From contig NC_014012.1 in assembly GCF_000091325.1 (NCBI RefSeq), positions 3,020,824 to 3,084,823 of the forward strand: a DNA stretch of 64,000 nt. The letters run 5' to 3'. Source of the stretch: Shewanella violacea DSS12 (GTDB taxonomy: Bacteria > Pseudomonadota > Gammaproteobacteria > Enterobacterales > Shewanellaceae). The notes under the pieces were generated by a model that was given only the letters and a program-made list of their open reading frames with translations, did no database searches and was not told the DNA's origin. Below, in pieces: positions 34,916 through 44,560 of the stretch. The position numbers and the translations under genes were made by a program. Numbering within the stretch: the stretch's first letter is position 1; every line of letters starts with the position of its first letter.

Positions 34916-35392
34916 CTAAAATTCATCTGGAGCAAGATCAGGATTTAAGAATTGTGCCCAACTTGCCTGTTTCTTATTTTGCTTTAAAATTTGATTAACT
35001 CTGGAAGCAGCAGCTGCAGCCTGACCATCGATATTTCGACTCGCTGGCGATACCACTGTGATATATATTGGTTTTCTATTATGAAAAATGGTGACTTTAC
35101 TGCCGCTTCGAGCCGTAGCACGCTCGACAATACTCAAGCCTGAATGAGATGACATTCCGCCTATATCTCTGTATGCAGAGACAAATTCGCGGTAAAAACG
35201 ATGGCCAACCCGGGTCATCGCCCTGTTTAAGATCAAGCCATCGACAAGATCGGCCTCTCGCTTTGGCTTTGCATCACTGATATTTTGAGTTTCAAGCGCT
35301 GGTGTCGATTTAACTTCTGCTTTAGATAGCTCCCCCGCCGAAACGATAAAGACCATATTGAACAGCAATAAACATAAAACCATTCGCTTCAC
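34916..35392 (-). CDS. csgE: CsgE, curli secretion specificity factor
   Basis: 158 residues with a signal peptide (MKRMVLCLLLFNMVFIVSAG). The core is CsgE-like: LVDGLILNRAMTRVGHRFYR, EFVSAYRDIG, LSIVERATARSGSKVTIFHN. CsgE caps CsgG in the periplasm and selects substrate. It overlaps the csgD stop by 4 bp and is 13 bp before csgF, so the operon is tight. Slightly longer than the E. coli protein because of an N-terminal charged insertion. Confidence 0.93.
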   Translation of the reverse strand: MKRMVLCLLLFNMVFIVSAGELSKAEVKSTPALETQNISDAKPKREADLVDGLILNRAMTRVGHRFYREFVSAYRDIGGMSSHSGLSIVERATARSGSKVTIFHNRKPIYITVVSPASRNIDGQAAAAASRVNQILKQNKKQASWAQFLNPDLAPDEF

Positions 35393-36021
35393 AGATGAAC
35401 CTCGTGAAGATGAGTCTGTGACCAGGCAATTGCTTGTCCACGACTGGAAACGCCTATTTTTCTAAACGCTCGATAGAGGTGAGTTTTAATGGTGCTCTCA
35501 CTGACAAATAACTGATTAGCTATATCCACATTAGTGCTACCACTGAGCAGCGCCTGTAGGACTTCTCTTTCTCGAATGGTAAGGTTATCGCTGCCTTCCA
35601 TATGAGATTGGTCATCACCACTGTTGTGGACTAACTCAGCCGGGATAACAGATTTCCCACGCAAGATGTTGCCTAAGCCTTGTCCTACGTCTTCTAATGA
35701 AGCATCACAATAAAAAATACCAGCTGTCACCGTGGGATGAATAAGAAAGCGCGCATCGATCTGTCTAGGGTAGTGTAAGAATACGACTCTCGAGACGTAT
35801 TCTTTCTCGATGTGTCGCTGAATTTGATATGCTTTTTGTACATCAACCGTGGCTAGGTCAATGACGACGAGTGACAAGCTACCTTCTTTAAGCTCAAGCT
35901 CAACGTTTTCTGGTGTAGCCTTGACTAACTTAACCAAAAACTCTTGCGGCCAACGTGTATCCAGAAGATCGGCAAGTAATTGAGAACGCGAAACAACAAT
36001 CCAATTTATGACTTTAAACAT
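35389..36021 (-). CDS. csgD: CsgD-type LuxR family regulator
   Basis: 210 residues. An N-terminal receiver-like domain (SRSQLLADLLDTRWPQ, LSLVVIDLATVDVQ) is followed by a LuxR/FixJ helix-turn-helix at about 145-205 (LTIREREVLQALLSGSTNVD, IANQLFVSESTIKTHLYRAF, RKIGVSSRGQAIAW). CsgD is the master activator of curli and biofilm matrix genes in enterobacteria. Here it leads the csgDEFG operon, 4 bp overlapping csgE, and lies after a strong terminator that separates it from the curlin genes. Confidence 0.9.
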   Translation of the reverse strand: MFKVINWIVVSRSQLLADLLDTRWPQEFLVKLVKATPENVELELKEGSLSLVVIDLATVDVQKAYQIQRHIEKEYVSRVVFLHYPRQIDARFLIHPTVTAGIFYCDASLEDVGQGLGNILRGKSVIPAELVHNSGDDQSHMEGSDNLTIREREVLQALLSGSTNVDIANQLFVSESTIKTHLYRAFRKIGVSSRGQAIAWSQTHLHEVHL

Positions 36022-36125
36022 ACAGCTGACTCCATGTCGTAATATTCACTGCGCCAGAGGCCTTGGAAATAACAATTAAGCTACACTAGCGTGCCGAATG
36101 TATCTATCACTTTTCAATCTGTATC

Positions 36126-36156
36126 GGTTAAAAGGGTGCTAAGCACCCTTTTAACC
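36126..36156. terminator. Palindromic terminator between the curlin genes and csgD
   Basis: GGTTAAAAGGGTGCT (36126-36140) is fully complementary to AGCACCCTTTTAACC (36142-36156) with a 1-nt centre. It lies after the 667-residue curlin gene (stop at 36165) and can end transcription from csgBA before csgD. Confidence 0.8.
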
Positions 36157-36164
36157 TTATACAT

Positions 36165-38168
36165 TTACTCTGGCACGCTAGCTTGCATGATAGTCACCTG
36201 GTTATAAGAACCATGACTTGTCACGTTCGCCGTGTTGTATGCGTCATACTGGCTCACGCTCACCATGTTGCCGGCTCCGCCTTCAACATAGACATCAGTT
36301 ACGTGATTATTACCATATTGAACCACATCGATATCGTTACCAGCTCCACTATAGGACTCAACAGTCGCGCTGTTAAACTCACCAGTCTGTGCGATATCAA
36401 TTTGCGAACCATTATCGGCAGCGTCTGCATAAGCTAAGTTTTCAGTACCAGTTTGAGTGATATTGAGGACGTTATCATTACCATAAGTTCCCGCACCTAA
36501 GTCATCACCATACCAATTACTGGCGGTGTCACTGTTAGTTACTCGGTTACCTGTACCTGTCTGAACGATAGTAATTTCACTGGCATTACCACCTTGAGAT
36601 GCTGCACCCGCATAGTTATCACTACCTGTTTGAGACACGCTGATGCTATTACCGAAACTTGAATCCGCTTGGTCAATCAGAACTGTGTTTGAATTTCCTG
36701 TTTGAGCCACGACAGCACTGTCATTGGTACCGGCTTGATTGATAGTGGCAGTATTACCTGTACCTTCAAGGCTTCCGCTTTGAGTTAAGGTTAGCGAGTT
36801 ACTCGCGCCACTTTGATTAACCTGGGCAAGGTTAGATAAATCATTTTGAGTGATATTAGCCGTCTGCTCATCACCTGCTTGAGTGACTGTAGCATCGTTA
36901 AGTGAACCCGTTTGCAATACAGTCGCTGTGCTACCAAAACTTGTCTGCGCCACAGTCGCTGAATTTTCGGCTCCAGTTTGATCTACATCGGCAGTGTTTT
37001 CATCACCAGTTTGCTCTACACCAGCTAAGTTGTCAGCCGCACTCTGGTTAACGTTAGCAATGTTCAAAGAACCGTCTTGATTAATATCTGCTAGGTTGTT
37101 AATTGCAGACTGAGTAACGTAAGCCTCGTTAGCTTCACCAGCTGAATAAACAATAGCTTCATTTCGTTTAGCTGATTGTGTCACTTGGGCTATGTTAAGG
37201 TCACCGACTTGTGTCACATCGGCTGTATTACGCCTTGCTGACTGAGTCACTCCGGCGTCATTACTGTTACCGGTTTGTGCAAGCATAGCGGCATTACGCT
37301 TAGCCGATTGGTTAATATCACCCGTATTTGAATTGCCAGTTTGGTCCACAGAAGCTAAGTTTCGTGCAGCTGTCTGACTCACATTGGCATCGTTACTATT
37401 ACCAACTTGGCTAACGCTAGCACTGTTTTTCTGTGCAAACTGCTCTATGTTGCCGGTGTTTTCATTGCCTGTCTGAACCAGATCGGCGCGAGTTGAATCT
37501 GTGCCACCATCATGTTCATAATTGCCGGTATTCTGCAGAATATTACCATCGTTACCTGCACCCGACTGAGTTAACTCGGCGGCGGCTGCATCTGAACTAT
37601 CTTGTGAAATGTATGCACTGTTATCGGCACCGGTATTCTGCACGATTGTGGCATTAGCAAAGTCAGACCAACGGTTGTTAATTTCAGCCGTATCACCATT
37701 GCCATTTTGAGTGATTGCAGAGATGGCACCATCTGCATTATTCTGGGTAACGGTAGCGGAATTATCATCGCCATTTTGAGCAACTGATGCTAATGCCGAC
37801 TGCTGATTATTTAGCTTCTGCATAATAGTCGCATTATTATCATTGCCGATAGAATCTACAGTCGCTAACGCTGAAGACGTCGCATCTTGCTGATCTACGG
37901 TTGCCGTATTGCCATCGCCTTTTTGGTTAATACGAGCTTCAGTCTCTGTGGTTCTCACTTGAGTTGCTGTCGCTGTATTATTCGAACCTTCCTGGTTCAC
38001 TAATACTTTGTTGTATGAACTCTCATTGGTTTGAATCACTGTAGCCGTGTTTTGCACACCACCCAGTTGAGTCACTTCCGCTAAGTTATGAGTGCTATCT
38101 TCTGCGTAAACGCTTGTAGATGTTAAAAGTGCAGCTGATACAACAAGTGCGATTTTGGTCTGATTCAT
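36165..38168 (-). CDS. Giant curlin (CsgA-like), 667 residues
   Basis: A major-curlin-type protein over four times the size of E. coli CsgA (about 150 residues). After a signal peptide (KIALVVSAALLTSTSVYA) it consists of roughly 22-residue curlin repeats of the pattern NxAxVxQxGxxNxAxVxQ, of which perhaps 28 can be traced. Compared with the 509-residue paralogue it has about 160 extra residues in the middle, made of repeats with the basic motif QSAKRNAA, QSARRNTA, QSAKRNEA. Both proteins share near-identical N- and C-terminal parts. It is 19 bp downstream of the nucleator gene, so the two are probably cotranscribed. Confidence 0.92.
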   Translation of the reverse strand: MNQTKIALVVSAALLTSTSVYAEDSTHNLAEVTQLGGVQNTATVIQTNESSYNKVLVNQEGSNNTATATQVRTTETEARINQKGDGNTATVDQQDATSSALATVDSIGNDNNATIMQKLNNQQSALASVAQNGDDNSATVTQNNADGAISAITQNGNGDTAEINNRWSDFANATIVQNTGADNSAYISQDSSDAAAAELTQSGAGNDGNILQNTGNYEHDGGTDSTRADLVQTGNENTGNIEQFAQKNSASVSQVGNSNDANVSQTAARNLASVDQTGNSNTGDINQSAKRNAAMLAQTGNSNDAGVTQSARRNTADVTQVGDLNIAQVTQSAKRNEAIVYSAGEANEAYVTQSAINNLADINQDGSLNIANVNQSAADNLAGVEQTGDENTADVDQTGAENSATVAQTSFGSTATVLQTGSLNDATVTQAGDEQTANITQNDLSNLAQVNQSGASNSLTLTQSGSLEGTGNTATINQAGTNDSAVVAQTGNSNTVLIDQADSSFGNSISVSQTGSDNYAGAASQGGNASEITIVQTGTGNRVTNSDTASNWYGDDLGAGTYGNDNVLNITQTGTENLAYADAADNGSQIDIAQTGEFNSATVESYSGAGNDIDVVQYGNNHVTDVYVEGGAGNMVSVSQYDAYNTANVTSHGSYNQVTIMQASVPE

Positions 38169-38187
38169 TTTTTATTTTTCCCTTTCC

Positions 38188-38703
38188 CTAGTTAGATGCA
38201 TGACCCTGAGTAATGACAGCCGTTTGCGAACTGCCCCACTGAGCCACACTGACTACATGCCCGGAACCATTTTGCTGGATCCAAACTGAGTTCTCATATC
38301 CTGTTTGATGTATATAGGCCTGATTACCATACCCATTTTGAGTAACATCTATGTCCAGAGCCGTACCGAGTTGACTGGCTATAACCAGATTGCCATAACC
38401 CGTTTGCTGTATACTCGCTTCGATATCAGAGCCTGATTGCAATAGTAAAATGTCATTGCTGGCCCCTTGTTGATTAGCAATGAGTGATGTGTTGTAACCC
38501 GTTTGTGCTAGGTATAACTCATTGCTTATGCCTTGCTGACTTATGTTCGCAGAATGCGCGTCTCCTACCTGGCTCACCGAAGCTAAGTTTCCTGCTCCTG
38601 AGAGTTCATCGAAGCTACTAATATCTTCATCTGCATAGGCCGCTGAAGAAAGAAGTACCCCGGTTATCACTAGGAGTTTTCCCCAATGATTTAACAAACT
38701 CAT
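38188..38703 (-). CDS. csgB: CsgB-like minor curlin (nucleator)
   Basis: 171 residues from the ATG at 38703; longer starts at 38718 and 38757 are in frame but 38703 has GGAA-type spacing and leads straight into the signal peptide (KLLVITGVLLSSAAYA). The mature protein has about six curlin repeats (LASVSQVGDAHSANISQQG, LYLAQTGYNTSLIANQQG, VWIQQNGSGHVVSVAQWG). Its repeat sequence and length match CsgB rather than the two long curlins. CsgB nucleates CsgA fibres at the surface. Confidence 0.86.
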   Translation of the reverse strand: MSLLNHWGKLLVITGVLLSSAAYADEDISSFDELSGAGNLASVSQVGDAHSANISQQGISNELYLAQTGYNTSLIANQQGASNDILLLQSGSDIEASIQQTGYGNLVIASQLGTALDIDVTQNGYGNQAYIHQTGYENSVWIQQNGSGHVVSVAQWGSSQTAVITQGHASN

Positions 38704-39100
38704 TTTGCTTTTTTCCATGTTTGTAGGCAACATCTTGCATCCTGTCAAGCCAGTCAAAATATTGACGTTAGTATGTCGTTAACAGGAGGTAACATCATCA
38801 TCCAAAAGTATGAAGCCTGACGGTAAAACAAGCTATTATGTACACCAGACTAATACCTTTATACTAACCATAAGTAAGTATGCATTAGTTCTTAAACGCC
38901 TAAAAAAAGACAAGCGGCTTCATTTTAAATATTATTTATCATTAAAAACAAAGAGTAGGAAGCAATGCTAACGCATGGGTTACTTTTGTTGCGGGATTTT
39001 TAAGCTTGTTACATTAAGGATTGATGAATTACTCCTGAAATAGCGATAAGTAACATATCTATAAACAATAACGACACCTAGCCTTAGGAAATATTCCATA
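38704..39100. other. csgB upstream region
   Basis: About 390 bp between the csgB start and the terminator of the first curlin gene. No gene is seen. It should contain the csgB-curlin promoter; I could not fix a clear -10/-35 pair. Confidence 0.45.
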
Positions 39101-39128
39101 AAAAAAAGGGGCCTAAGCCCCTTTAAAA
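39101..39128 (-). terminator. Intrinsic terminator of the 509-residue curlin gene
   Basis: GGGGC (39108-39112) pairs with GCCCC (39117-39121), extended by AAA/TTT; on the minus strand seven T follow. It comes right after the curlin gene stop. Confidence 0.85.
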
Positions 39129-39149
39129 CACTAAGATAAATTTATCTAG

Positions 39150-40679
39150 TTACATAGTTCCCTGAGTGACCGTTACAAGGTTATTAGAACCAGAGCTGGT
39201 GACGTTAGCCGTGTTATATGAATCTGTTTGAGTCACACTCACAGCGTTCATTGAGCCGCCAACAACATAGACATCAGCAAGGTGATGATCGCCAGTTTGG
39301 CTGACATAAAGATCATTGTCGCTACCGAACCATGATTCGACAGTCGCATCGTTAAACTCACCAGATTGAGCGATATCGACAGATGAATTATCATGAGATG
39401 CATCGGCGTAGGCTGTATTATCACTACCAGATTGGCTTATCACTAAGGTGTTATTGGCACCATAAGTACCAGCACCTATATCTGCTCCATAATAATTATT
39501 AGCATTCGCATTGTTCTTCACACTGTTGTTGGTACCAGCCTGCGTGATCGTAATGCTACTTCCACCACCGAGTTCAGTCGCGGCGCCGGCATAGTTCAAA
39601 GTACCAGATTGAGTCACTGAGATATTGTTATCATGACTACTGGTATTTTGAGCAATCACCACTTGGTTTGAATTACCATTTTGGCTCAAACTGGCTGTAT
39701 CATTATCGCCATTTTGACTCACAGAAGCCGTATTACCAGTACCAAAATCACTTCCCTCTTGAGTCAAGGTTAGCCCATTACCTGAACCCGTTTGTGTCAC
39801 ATTGGCAAGGTTTGACAGATCATTCTGAGTTATATCCGCAGAGTGTCCAGTACCCGTTTGCATGACAGTCGAAGCATTTGACTCACCATTTTGTGTCACT
39901 GTCGCAAAGTTACCATCACCATTTTGCTCGACTGATGCCATATTGTGCATTGCATTTTGGTTGATAGTGGCATCATTTCCTTGGCCATCTTGGCTTAACG
40001 TTGCCAGCGTATCGTCGGTACCTAGGTCATGAGAAAAGTTCCCAGTTTCCTGGTTAATCGTTCCTGTGTTAGCGCCGCCAGTTTGGGTCAGACTTGCCGT
40101 TGCAGAATCAGAACTTTCCTGATAAATCGTTCCATGGTTATCAGAACCTGTATTCTGACTGATAGTCGCTGTGGCATTATCTGACCAGTGATTATTAATC
40201 GTTGCAGTATCACCACTCGAATTCTGGGTAATCGTCGACACAGCTCCATCGGCGTTATCTTGGACGATTGTCGCCGTATTCTCATCTCCAACCTGAATGA
40301 TGGCAGCTGAGGCAGAGTCTGCATTATTAAGCTGTTGAGTAATATATGCTTTGTTTTCATTACCTATTGTATCGATACTCGCAGTCGATGTTTCGGTTGC
40401 ATCCATCTGATCGACAGTACCTAGGTTATCATTACCAGTCTGACTAATTGTCGCCGTGGTATCTGAGGTTCTCGCCTGAGTAGCATGAGCCGCATTACCA
40501 TTACCAACTTGATCTATGGTGGCAATATTATCAACACTTTCGTCTGTTTGCGTCACTGTGGCTAAGTTGGTATTACCCGCTTGATTCACTGTCGCTGTGT
40601 TATCTGTACTCGCAGCGTTCGCACCAAATGATGCAAATAGTGCAGCCGAAACTAATAGCGCAATTTTAGAATGTTTCAT
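39150..40679 (-). CDS. csgA: Long curlin (CsgA-like), 509 residues
   Basis: Signal peptide (KIALLVSAALFASFGANA) then roughly 21 curlin repeats with the N, Q and G pattern (TATVNQAGNTNLATVTQ; STASIDTIGNENKAYITQQ). Ends with the same C-terminal block as the 667-residue paralogue (DLYVSQTGDHHLADVYVVGG, NTANVTSSGSNNLVTVTQG), so the two arose by gene duplication. It has its own terminator and lies upstream of csgB. It should form surface amyloid fibres with the paralogue. Confidence 0.92.
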   Translation of the reverse strand: MKHSKIALLVSAALFASFGANAASTDNTATVNQAGNTNLATVTQTDESVDNIATIDQVGNGNAAHATQARTSDTTATISQTGNDNLGTVDQMDATETSTASIDTIGNENKAYITQQLNNADSASAAIIQVGDENTATIVQDNADGAVSTITQNSSGDTATINNHWSDNATATISQNTGSDNHGTIYQESSDSATASLTQTGGANTGTINQETGNFSHDLGTDDTLATLSQDGQGNDATINQNAMHNMASVEQNGDGNFATVTQNGESNASTVMQTGTGHSADITQNDLSNLANVTQTGSGNGLTLTQEGSDFGTGNTASVSQNGDNDTASLSQNGNSNQVVIAQNTSSHDNNISVTQSGTLNYAGAATELGGGSSITITQAGTNNSVKNNANANNYYGADIGAGTYGANNTLVISQSGSDNTAYADASHDNSSVDIAQSGEFNDATVESWFGSDNDLYVSQTGDHHLADVYVVGGSMNAVSVTQTDSYNTANVTSSGSNNLVTVTQGTM

Positions 40680-41160
40680 TCCCTGTTTTCCTTTTCTATA
40701 GCTTAGTTAAAGGCTGACAAAGCGTTATCACAAATTAGCGAACTCACAAGGTCATACCGAGTTGTTAATTTAGAGCCGAAATGCCTCTAAACATGTCCTA
40801 CTGAAATCAATTATTGGCTCGATGATGAAACTCACTCCATTAGGCAGTAAAACGGACTGGGTTAAATTGTTATCGAGATTAATTGATGAGTATTATGAGG
40901 AGTAACTTGGACAACAACATCCACCGCTAGTATTAACAAGACTTAACCAAAGGGATCAATTTGACAGAAAAATATAGACTTTAGGATTATGACGGATGCA
41001 ACTTTAGATGTAGGTATTTTGAGGTTTATCTGTCGATTTGGATGTTGTTGAGAATTGAGTTTGAACGGATATAAAAACCCTAAAGTATTTTAAGTCATTG
41101 TTTTTTACTTATTACAGCTGATTTAACCAGTTAAGCTTAGATCGGTACAGCCTCTGATTT
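40680..41160. other. Intergenic region upstream of the 509-residue curlin gene
   Basis: About 480 bp without a credible ORF. It must contain the promoter of the curlin gene (AGGGA precedes its ATG) and could hold CsgD-type operator sites. GGACAACAACATCC (40909 region) and GGATGTTGTTGAG (41040 region) are a widely spaced inverted pair; I attach no function to it. Confidence 0.4.
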
Positions 41161-43050
41161 TTAGCTTAGCAATAAGAGTAACGTACTCAAGCCAAACAAT
41201 ACTGAGACACCTTGCCAGAACCTCACGGGATCCCTCTCTAGTAATGAGCGCCCCACTTCAGGTTTATCCCAATTCACCAGTGGTTGATTAAGTTCATATA
41301 ACAATTCACTGGTATCAACCTGGCGACTAACGGGGTCGAAGCTTAAGGCCTTCTTTAATGGTGGGTCCATCCACAAGGGAATAAGAGGATTGAGTTCATA
41401 GCTCGGGATATAAACCAGCTTGAGGTAATCTTGTTTGGTGCGACATTGTGCTAATTTTCCTTTAAAGGGCAACTTGCCGGTGAGCATTTCGAAGGTGATC
41501 ACCGCCATGGAAAATAGGTCGGCTTTGTTGGTTACCCGATAGCCCAATACACTCTCGGGAGCGGAATAGTCTGCCGTACCTAAGATACTATCCCGTTGAA
41601 GTGGGGTGGCAATCTCGGCGATTCCCTTGATATGACAAGAGCCAAAATCGATAAGTTTAATCTGGCCCTCATAAGTCAGTAAAATATTATCGGGTTTAAG
41701 ATCTTGGTGTATGGTTTCCTTACGATGAAACGCCCTCACCCCAGACTCTATCTGTTTTAACAGCGGCAAGACCTCCTGCACCGAAGCCTTAGGATTACGC
41801 GTTATCCAGGTACTCAATGACATGCCGTTGAGGTGCTCTGTAACATAGTAAAGCGCACTTTTGGCCCGGTCCCTGTCTAATAACTTGACCACATTCGGGC
41901 TATTTATCCTGTGGCCTATCCAACTCTCCAGCATAAAACGTTCTATATAGGCCGCGTCATCGAGATAATTAACCGATGGCGTCTTGATGCAACGCTTGTT
42001 GCCATCAGCGTCGGATGCCAGATATACCTGACTGCGCTGACTCTGGTGTAAAATCTGTTCAATCAGATAACCGTCTAACTTCATCCCCTCTGACAATGGA
42101 GGCGGAAACGGTAACTTAGATAGCCTCTGATAGAGGTCGTCGATATTTAACTTAGGCAATGTGTCTATGGACAGAAGCTGACAGCTGACATTATCTAAAC
42201 TGCCCGCATCGATTGCCTGAGAGCACAATAACCTGCAAAACTCATCGTGATCGATTGCGGCATCTGACTCTGGTTTATACTCTGATTTATAATTTGAAGT
42301 AGACATAAACTCAGACAGTTTAACAGCCAAGTCTTGATCACAAATAACATCATGAATGCCGTCTGTGGTCAGCAGATAGAGATCGCCCCGCACTAACTCG
42401 AGCTTGCGATAATCCACGTCCAGTTTCACATCTAGACCTAATGCCCGTGCCAGATAGCGCTTGTCTTTGCCAAGTACTGTCACATGGTCCCGGCTCAGGC
42501 GCTCAAGCTTGCCGGCTCTGAATCGATAGGCTCTAGAATCACCAACATGGAGCAGATAAGCACTGCATGACTTAAAAATAAGGGCGGTAAAGGTACATAC
42601 ATAGCCCCGCTGGGCCTCACGATAATCCTGGCCTAGACCATAGAGCCAACGATTCAGTGCAGTGAGTACCTGAGAGCTAGATTTCTCGACGCTCCAGGTA
42701 TCCGGCGTCGAATAATAATCAGAGATGAAATTACTGATGCTTATGCTGCTGGCTTTCTCTGCCGCTTCTGCGGCGCTCACCCCATCACAAATTACCGATA
42801 CAGCCCCCTTAGTTGTCAGCATCAAGCCATCTGGGATACGAATGCCGATAGCATCTTCATTGGTGGATTTAGCACCTTGTGCAGAGCACTGACCCGCTCC
42901 AATTTCAAGCTCGCCATTCAAAGGTAGATCTCCATTTGAAGCAGGCTCCCTACCTAAGCTCGGCTCCTCACATAAAACAGGCTCAGGTTTAGAGGTTAAA
43001 TCATCTTCAACCAGACTCTTACTCAATGACGCTGCGCTCGATGCTGACAT
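41161..43050 (-). CDS. Fused PP2C-type phosphatase and Ser/Thr protein kinase, membrane-anchored
   Basis: 629 residues from the ATG at 43050 (GAGGGA 9 nt upstream; 43059 is too close to it). The first half is a PP2C phosphatase: KSTNEDAIGIRI, VSVICDGVSAAEAAEK, LLHVGDSRAYRFRAGKLERL, LLTTDGIHDVI. The second half is a kinase: IHQDLKPDNILLTYEGQIKL (catalytic loop), IDFGSCHI (DFG), GTADYSAPESVLGY. The C-terminus (FWQGVSVLFGLSTLLLLLS) is one membrane helix, so both domains face the cytoplasm. It follows the nitrate/nitrite porter gene by 24 bp and may tune transport or assimilation by phosphorylation. The target is unknown. Confidence 0.9.
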   Translation of the reverse strand: MSASSAASLSKSLVEDDLTSKPEPVLCEEPSLGREPASNGDLPLNGELEIGAGQCSAQGAKSTNEDAIGIRIPDGLMLTTKGAVSVICDGVSAAEAAEKASSISISNFISDYYSTPDTWSVEKSSSQVLTALNRWLYGLGQDYREAQRGYVCTFTALIFKSCSAYLLHVGDSRAYRFRAGKLERLSRDHVTVLGKDKRYLARALGLDVKLDVDYRKLELVRGDLYLLTTDGIHDVICDQDLAVKLSEFMSTSNYKSEYKPESDAAIDHDEFCRLLCSQAIDAGSLDNVSCQLLSIDTLPKLNIDDLYQRLSKLPFPPPLSEGMKLDGYLIEQILHQSQRSQVYLASDADGNKRCIKTPSVNYLDDAAYIERFMLESWIGHRINSPNVVKLLDRDRAKSALYYVTEHLNGMSLSTWITRNPKASVQEVLPLLKQIESGVRAFHRKETIHQDLKPDNILLTYEGQIKLIDFGSCHIKGIAEIATPLQRDSILGTADYSAPESVLGYRVTNKADLFSMAVITFEMLTGKLPFKGKLAQCRTKQDYLKLVYIPSYELNPLIPLWMDPPLKKALSFDPVSRQVDTSELLYELNQPLVNWDKPEVGRSLLERDPVRFWQGVSVLFGLSTLLLLLS

Positions 43051-43083
43051 AATACCCATTCCCTCTTTATGCTTAGTGCTTAG

Positions 43084-44553
43084 TTAATTGACACTGATTA
43101 AGGTCACTTCACCGTCCTCATTCACTTCGGCGATATGTCCCTTAGGCTCAGTAAGAAATAGCAGACTCACAAGGCCCAGCACAGCACTGGCTGCAATAAC
43201 ATAGAAGAAGATTTGCGTAGATACCATAGAGTAGACCGTCAGGAAAAATACTGCCCCAACATTGCCATAGGCTCCGGTCATGCCGGCAATCTGACCGGTC
43301 AATCGGCGCTTAATCAAGGGAACGGCAGCAAAGACAGCCCCTTCACCCCCTTGAACAAAGAAAGAACAAGTCATCACCATGATCACTGCCAAAGGTAACG
43401 CCCAATCTGAGGTGATCTGTGCCATACCAAGGTAACCCAGAGCCAGGCCTGCGGTCAAAATCATCAGGGTTGGCTTACGACCGAATCGATCACTTATCCA
43501 GCCACCGCCAGGGCGCGAGACCAGATTCATAAAGGCATAAGTGGAGGCCAACATGCCGGCCTGAGTCAGTCCAAGCTCGAAAGTTTCGGCAAAATACAGG
43601 GGCAACATAGACACCACGGCGAGCTCTGAACCAAAGGTCGAGAAATACAGCACATTTAATACCGCAACTTGCTTAAAGGGATAGCGCTCAAACTCGGGCA
43701 CCGGACCCGCGAAAATATGCTTGTTCACCTGATAGGTTTGATACAAGTCGACCATTAACACAGCAACCAAGATGCCATAGATACCATAGACCTCCATCTG
43801 AGTGAACATGCCGACGCCAGCTGGTGATAGCTTCCAGCCGAGTAATGCTAAGGTGGCATACATGGGCAATTTCATCAGAACCAGCAGGGCTAAATCACCC
43901 TTACTTGTCACTTCCAGGGCGCCCGCCTTCTTGGGCTTAAAGTAGGTAGAACCCTTAGGCGTATCGGAAACATTGAAGTAATAAATAAAGGCGAACACAA
44001 AGCTCATCACACCCGTTAATCCTATTGCATATCTCCAGCCATTATCTCCACCAAAAGCGATAGCTATAACGGGCAAGGTAAACGCGGCGGCTGCCGAGCC
44101 AAAATTACCCCAACCACCATAGATCCCTTCGGCCGTTCCCAGCTCTTTGGCCGGAAACCATTCGCTCACCATACGAATACCGATAACAAATCCTGCACCG
44201 ATAAAGCCAAGTAGGAAGCGCGCCAAGGCTAGCTGCTCGAAGGTTTCTCCTAGTGCGAACATGAAACAGGGAAAGCTACACAAGATTAGCAGCGCCGAAT
44301 AGGTCAGTCTGGGGCCATATTTATCGGTCACCATGCCTATGATGATCCTCGCGGGGATCGTTAATGCCACATTCAGAATAAGCAGTGTTTTAATCTGCTC
44401 ATTGGTTAATCCCAGACTCAGGGCAATGACCCCCATCAGTGGCGCGGCATTAAACCAAACCATAAAACTGACGAAGAAGGCCATCCAGCTGAGGTGCATT
44501 ATTTTCATTTTCCCCGAGAAGGAGAAAATATTAAATTTATCAGAACTCATCAT
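43084..44553 (-). CDS. NarK-type nitrate/nitrite porter (MFS)
   Basis: 489 residues, 12 predicted membrane segments. Nitrate/nitrite porter signatures are present: RMVSEWFPAKELGTAEGIYG with GGWGNFGSAAAAF in the first half and SYAFMNLVSRPGGGWISDRF-like SRPGGGWISDRFGRKP in the second. In this position, directly after nirD and before the kinase-phosphatase gene, assimilatory nitrate or nitrite uptake is the expected role. 7 bp separate it from nirD. Longer than classic NasA, with a C-terminal cytoplasmic tail. Confidence 0.92.
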   Translation of the reverse strand: MMSSDKFNIFSFSGKMKIMHLSWMAFFVSFMVWFNAAPLMGVIALSLGLTNEQIKTLLILNVALTIPARIIIGMVTDKYGPRLTYSALLILCSFPCFMFALGETFEQLALARFLLGFIGAGFVIGIRMVSEWFPAKELGTAEGIYGGWGNFGSAAAAFTLPVIAIAFGGDNGWRYAIGLTGVMSFVFAFIYYFNVSDTPKGSTYFKPKKAGALEVTSKGDLALLVLMKLPMYATLALLGWKLSPAGVGMFTQMEVYGIYGILVAVLMVDLYQTYQVNKHIFAGPVPEFERYPFKQVAVLNVLYFSTFGSELAVVSMLPLYFAETFELGLTQAGMLASTYAFMNLVSRPGGGWISDRFGRKPTLMILTAGLALGYLGMAQITSDWALPLAVIMVMTCSFFVQGGEGAVFAAVPLIKRRLTGQIAGMTGAYGNVGAVFFLTVYSMVSTQIFFYVIAASAVLGLVSLLFLTEPKGHIAEVNEDGEVTLISVN

Positions 44554-44560
44554 AACCGCC

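Noticed and set aside
36165..38168. The long regular repeats of the curlin gene as a CRISPR or satellite array
   Set aside because: The periodicity is at protein level (about 22 residues) within an open frame with a signal peptide; there are no identical spacered DNA repeats.
40909..41052. Widely spaced inverted pair GGACAACAACATCC / GGATGTTGTTGAG upstream of the curlin gene
   Set aside because: The arms are about 120 bp apart and low in complexity; chance cannot be excluded.
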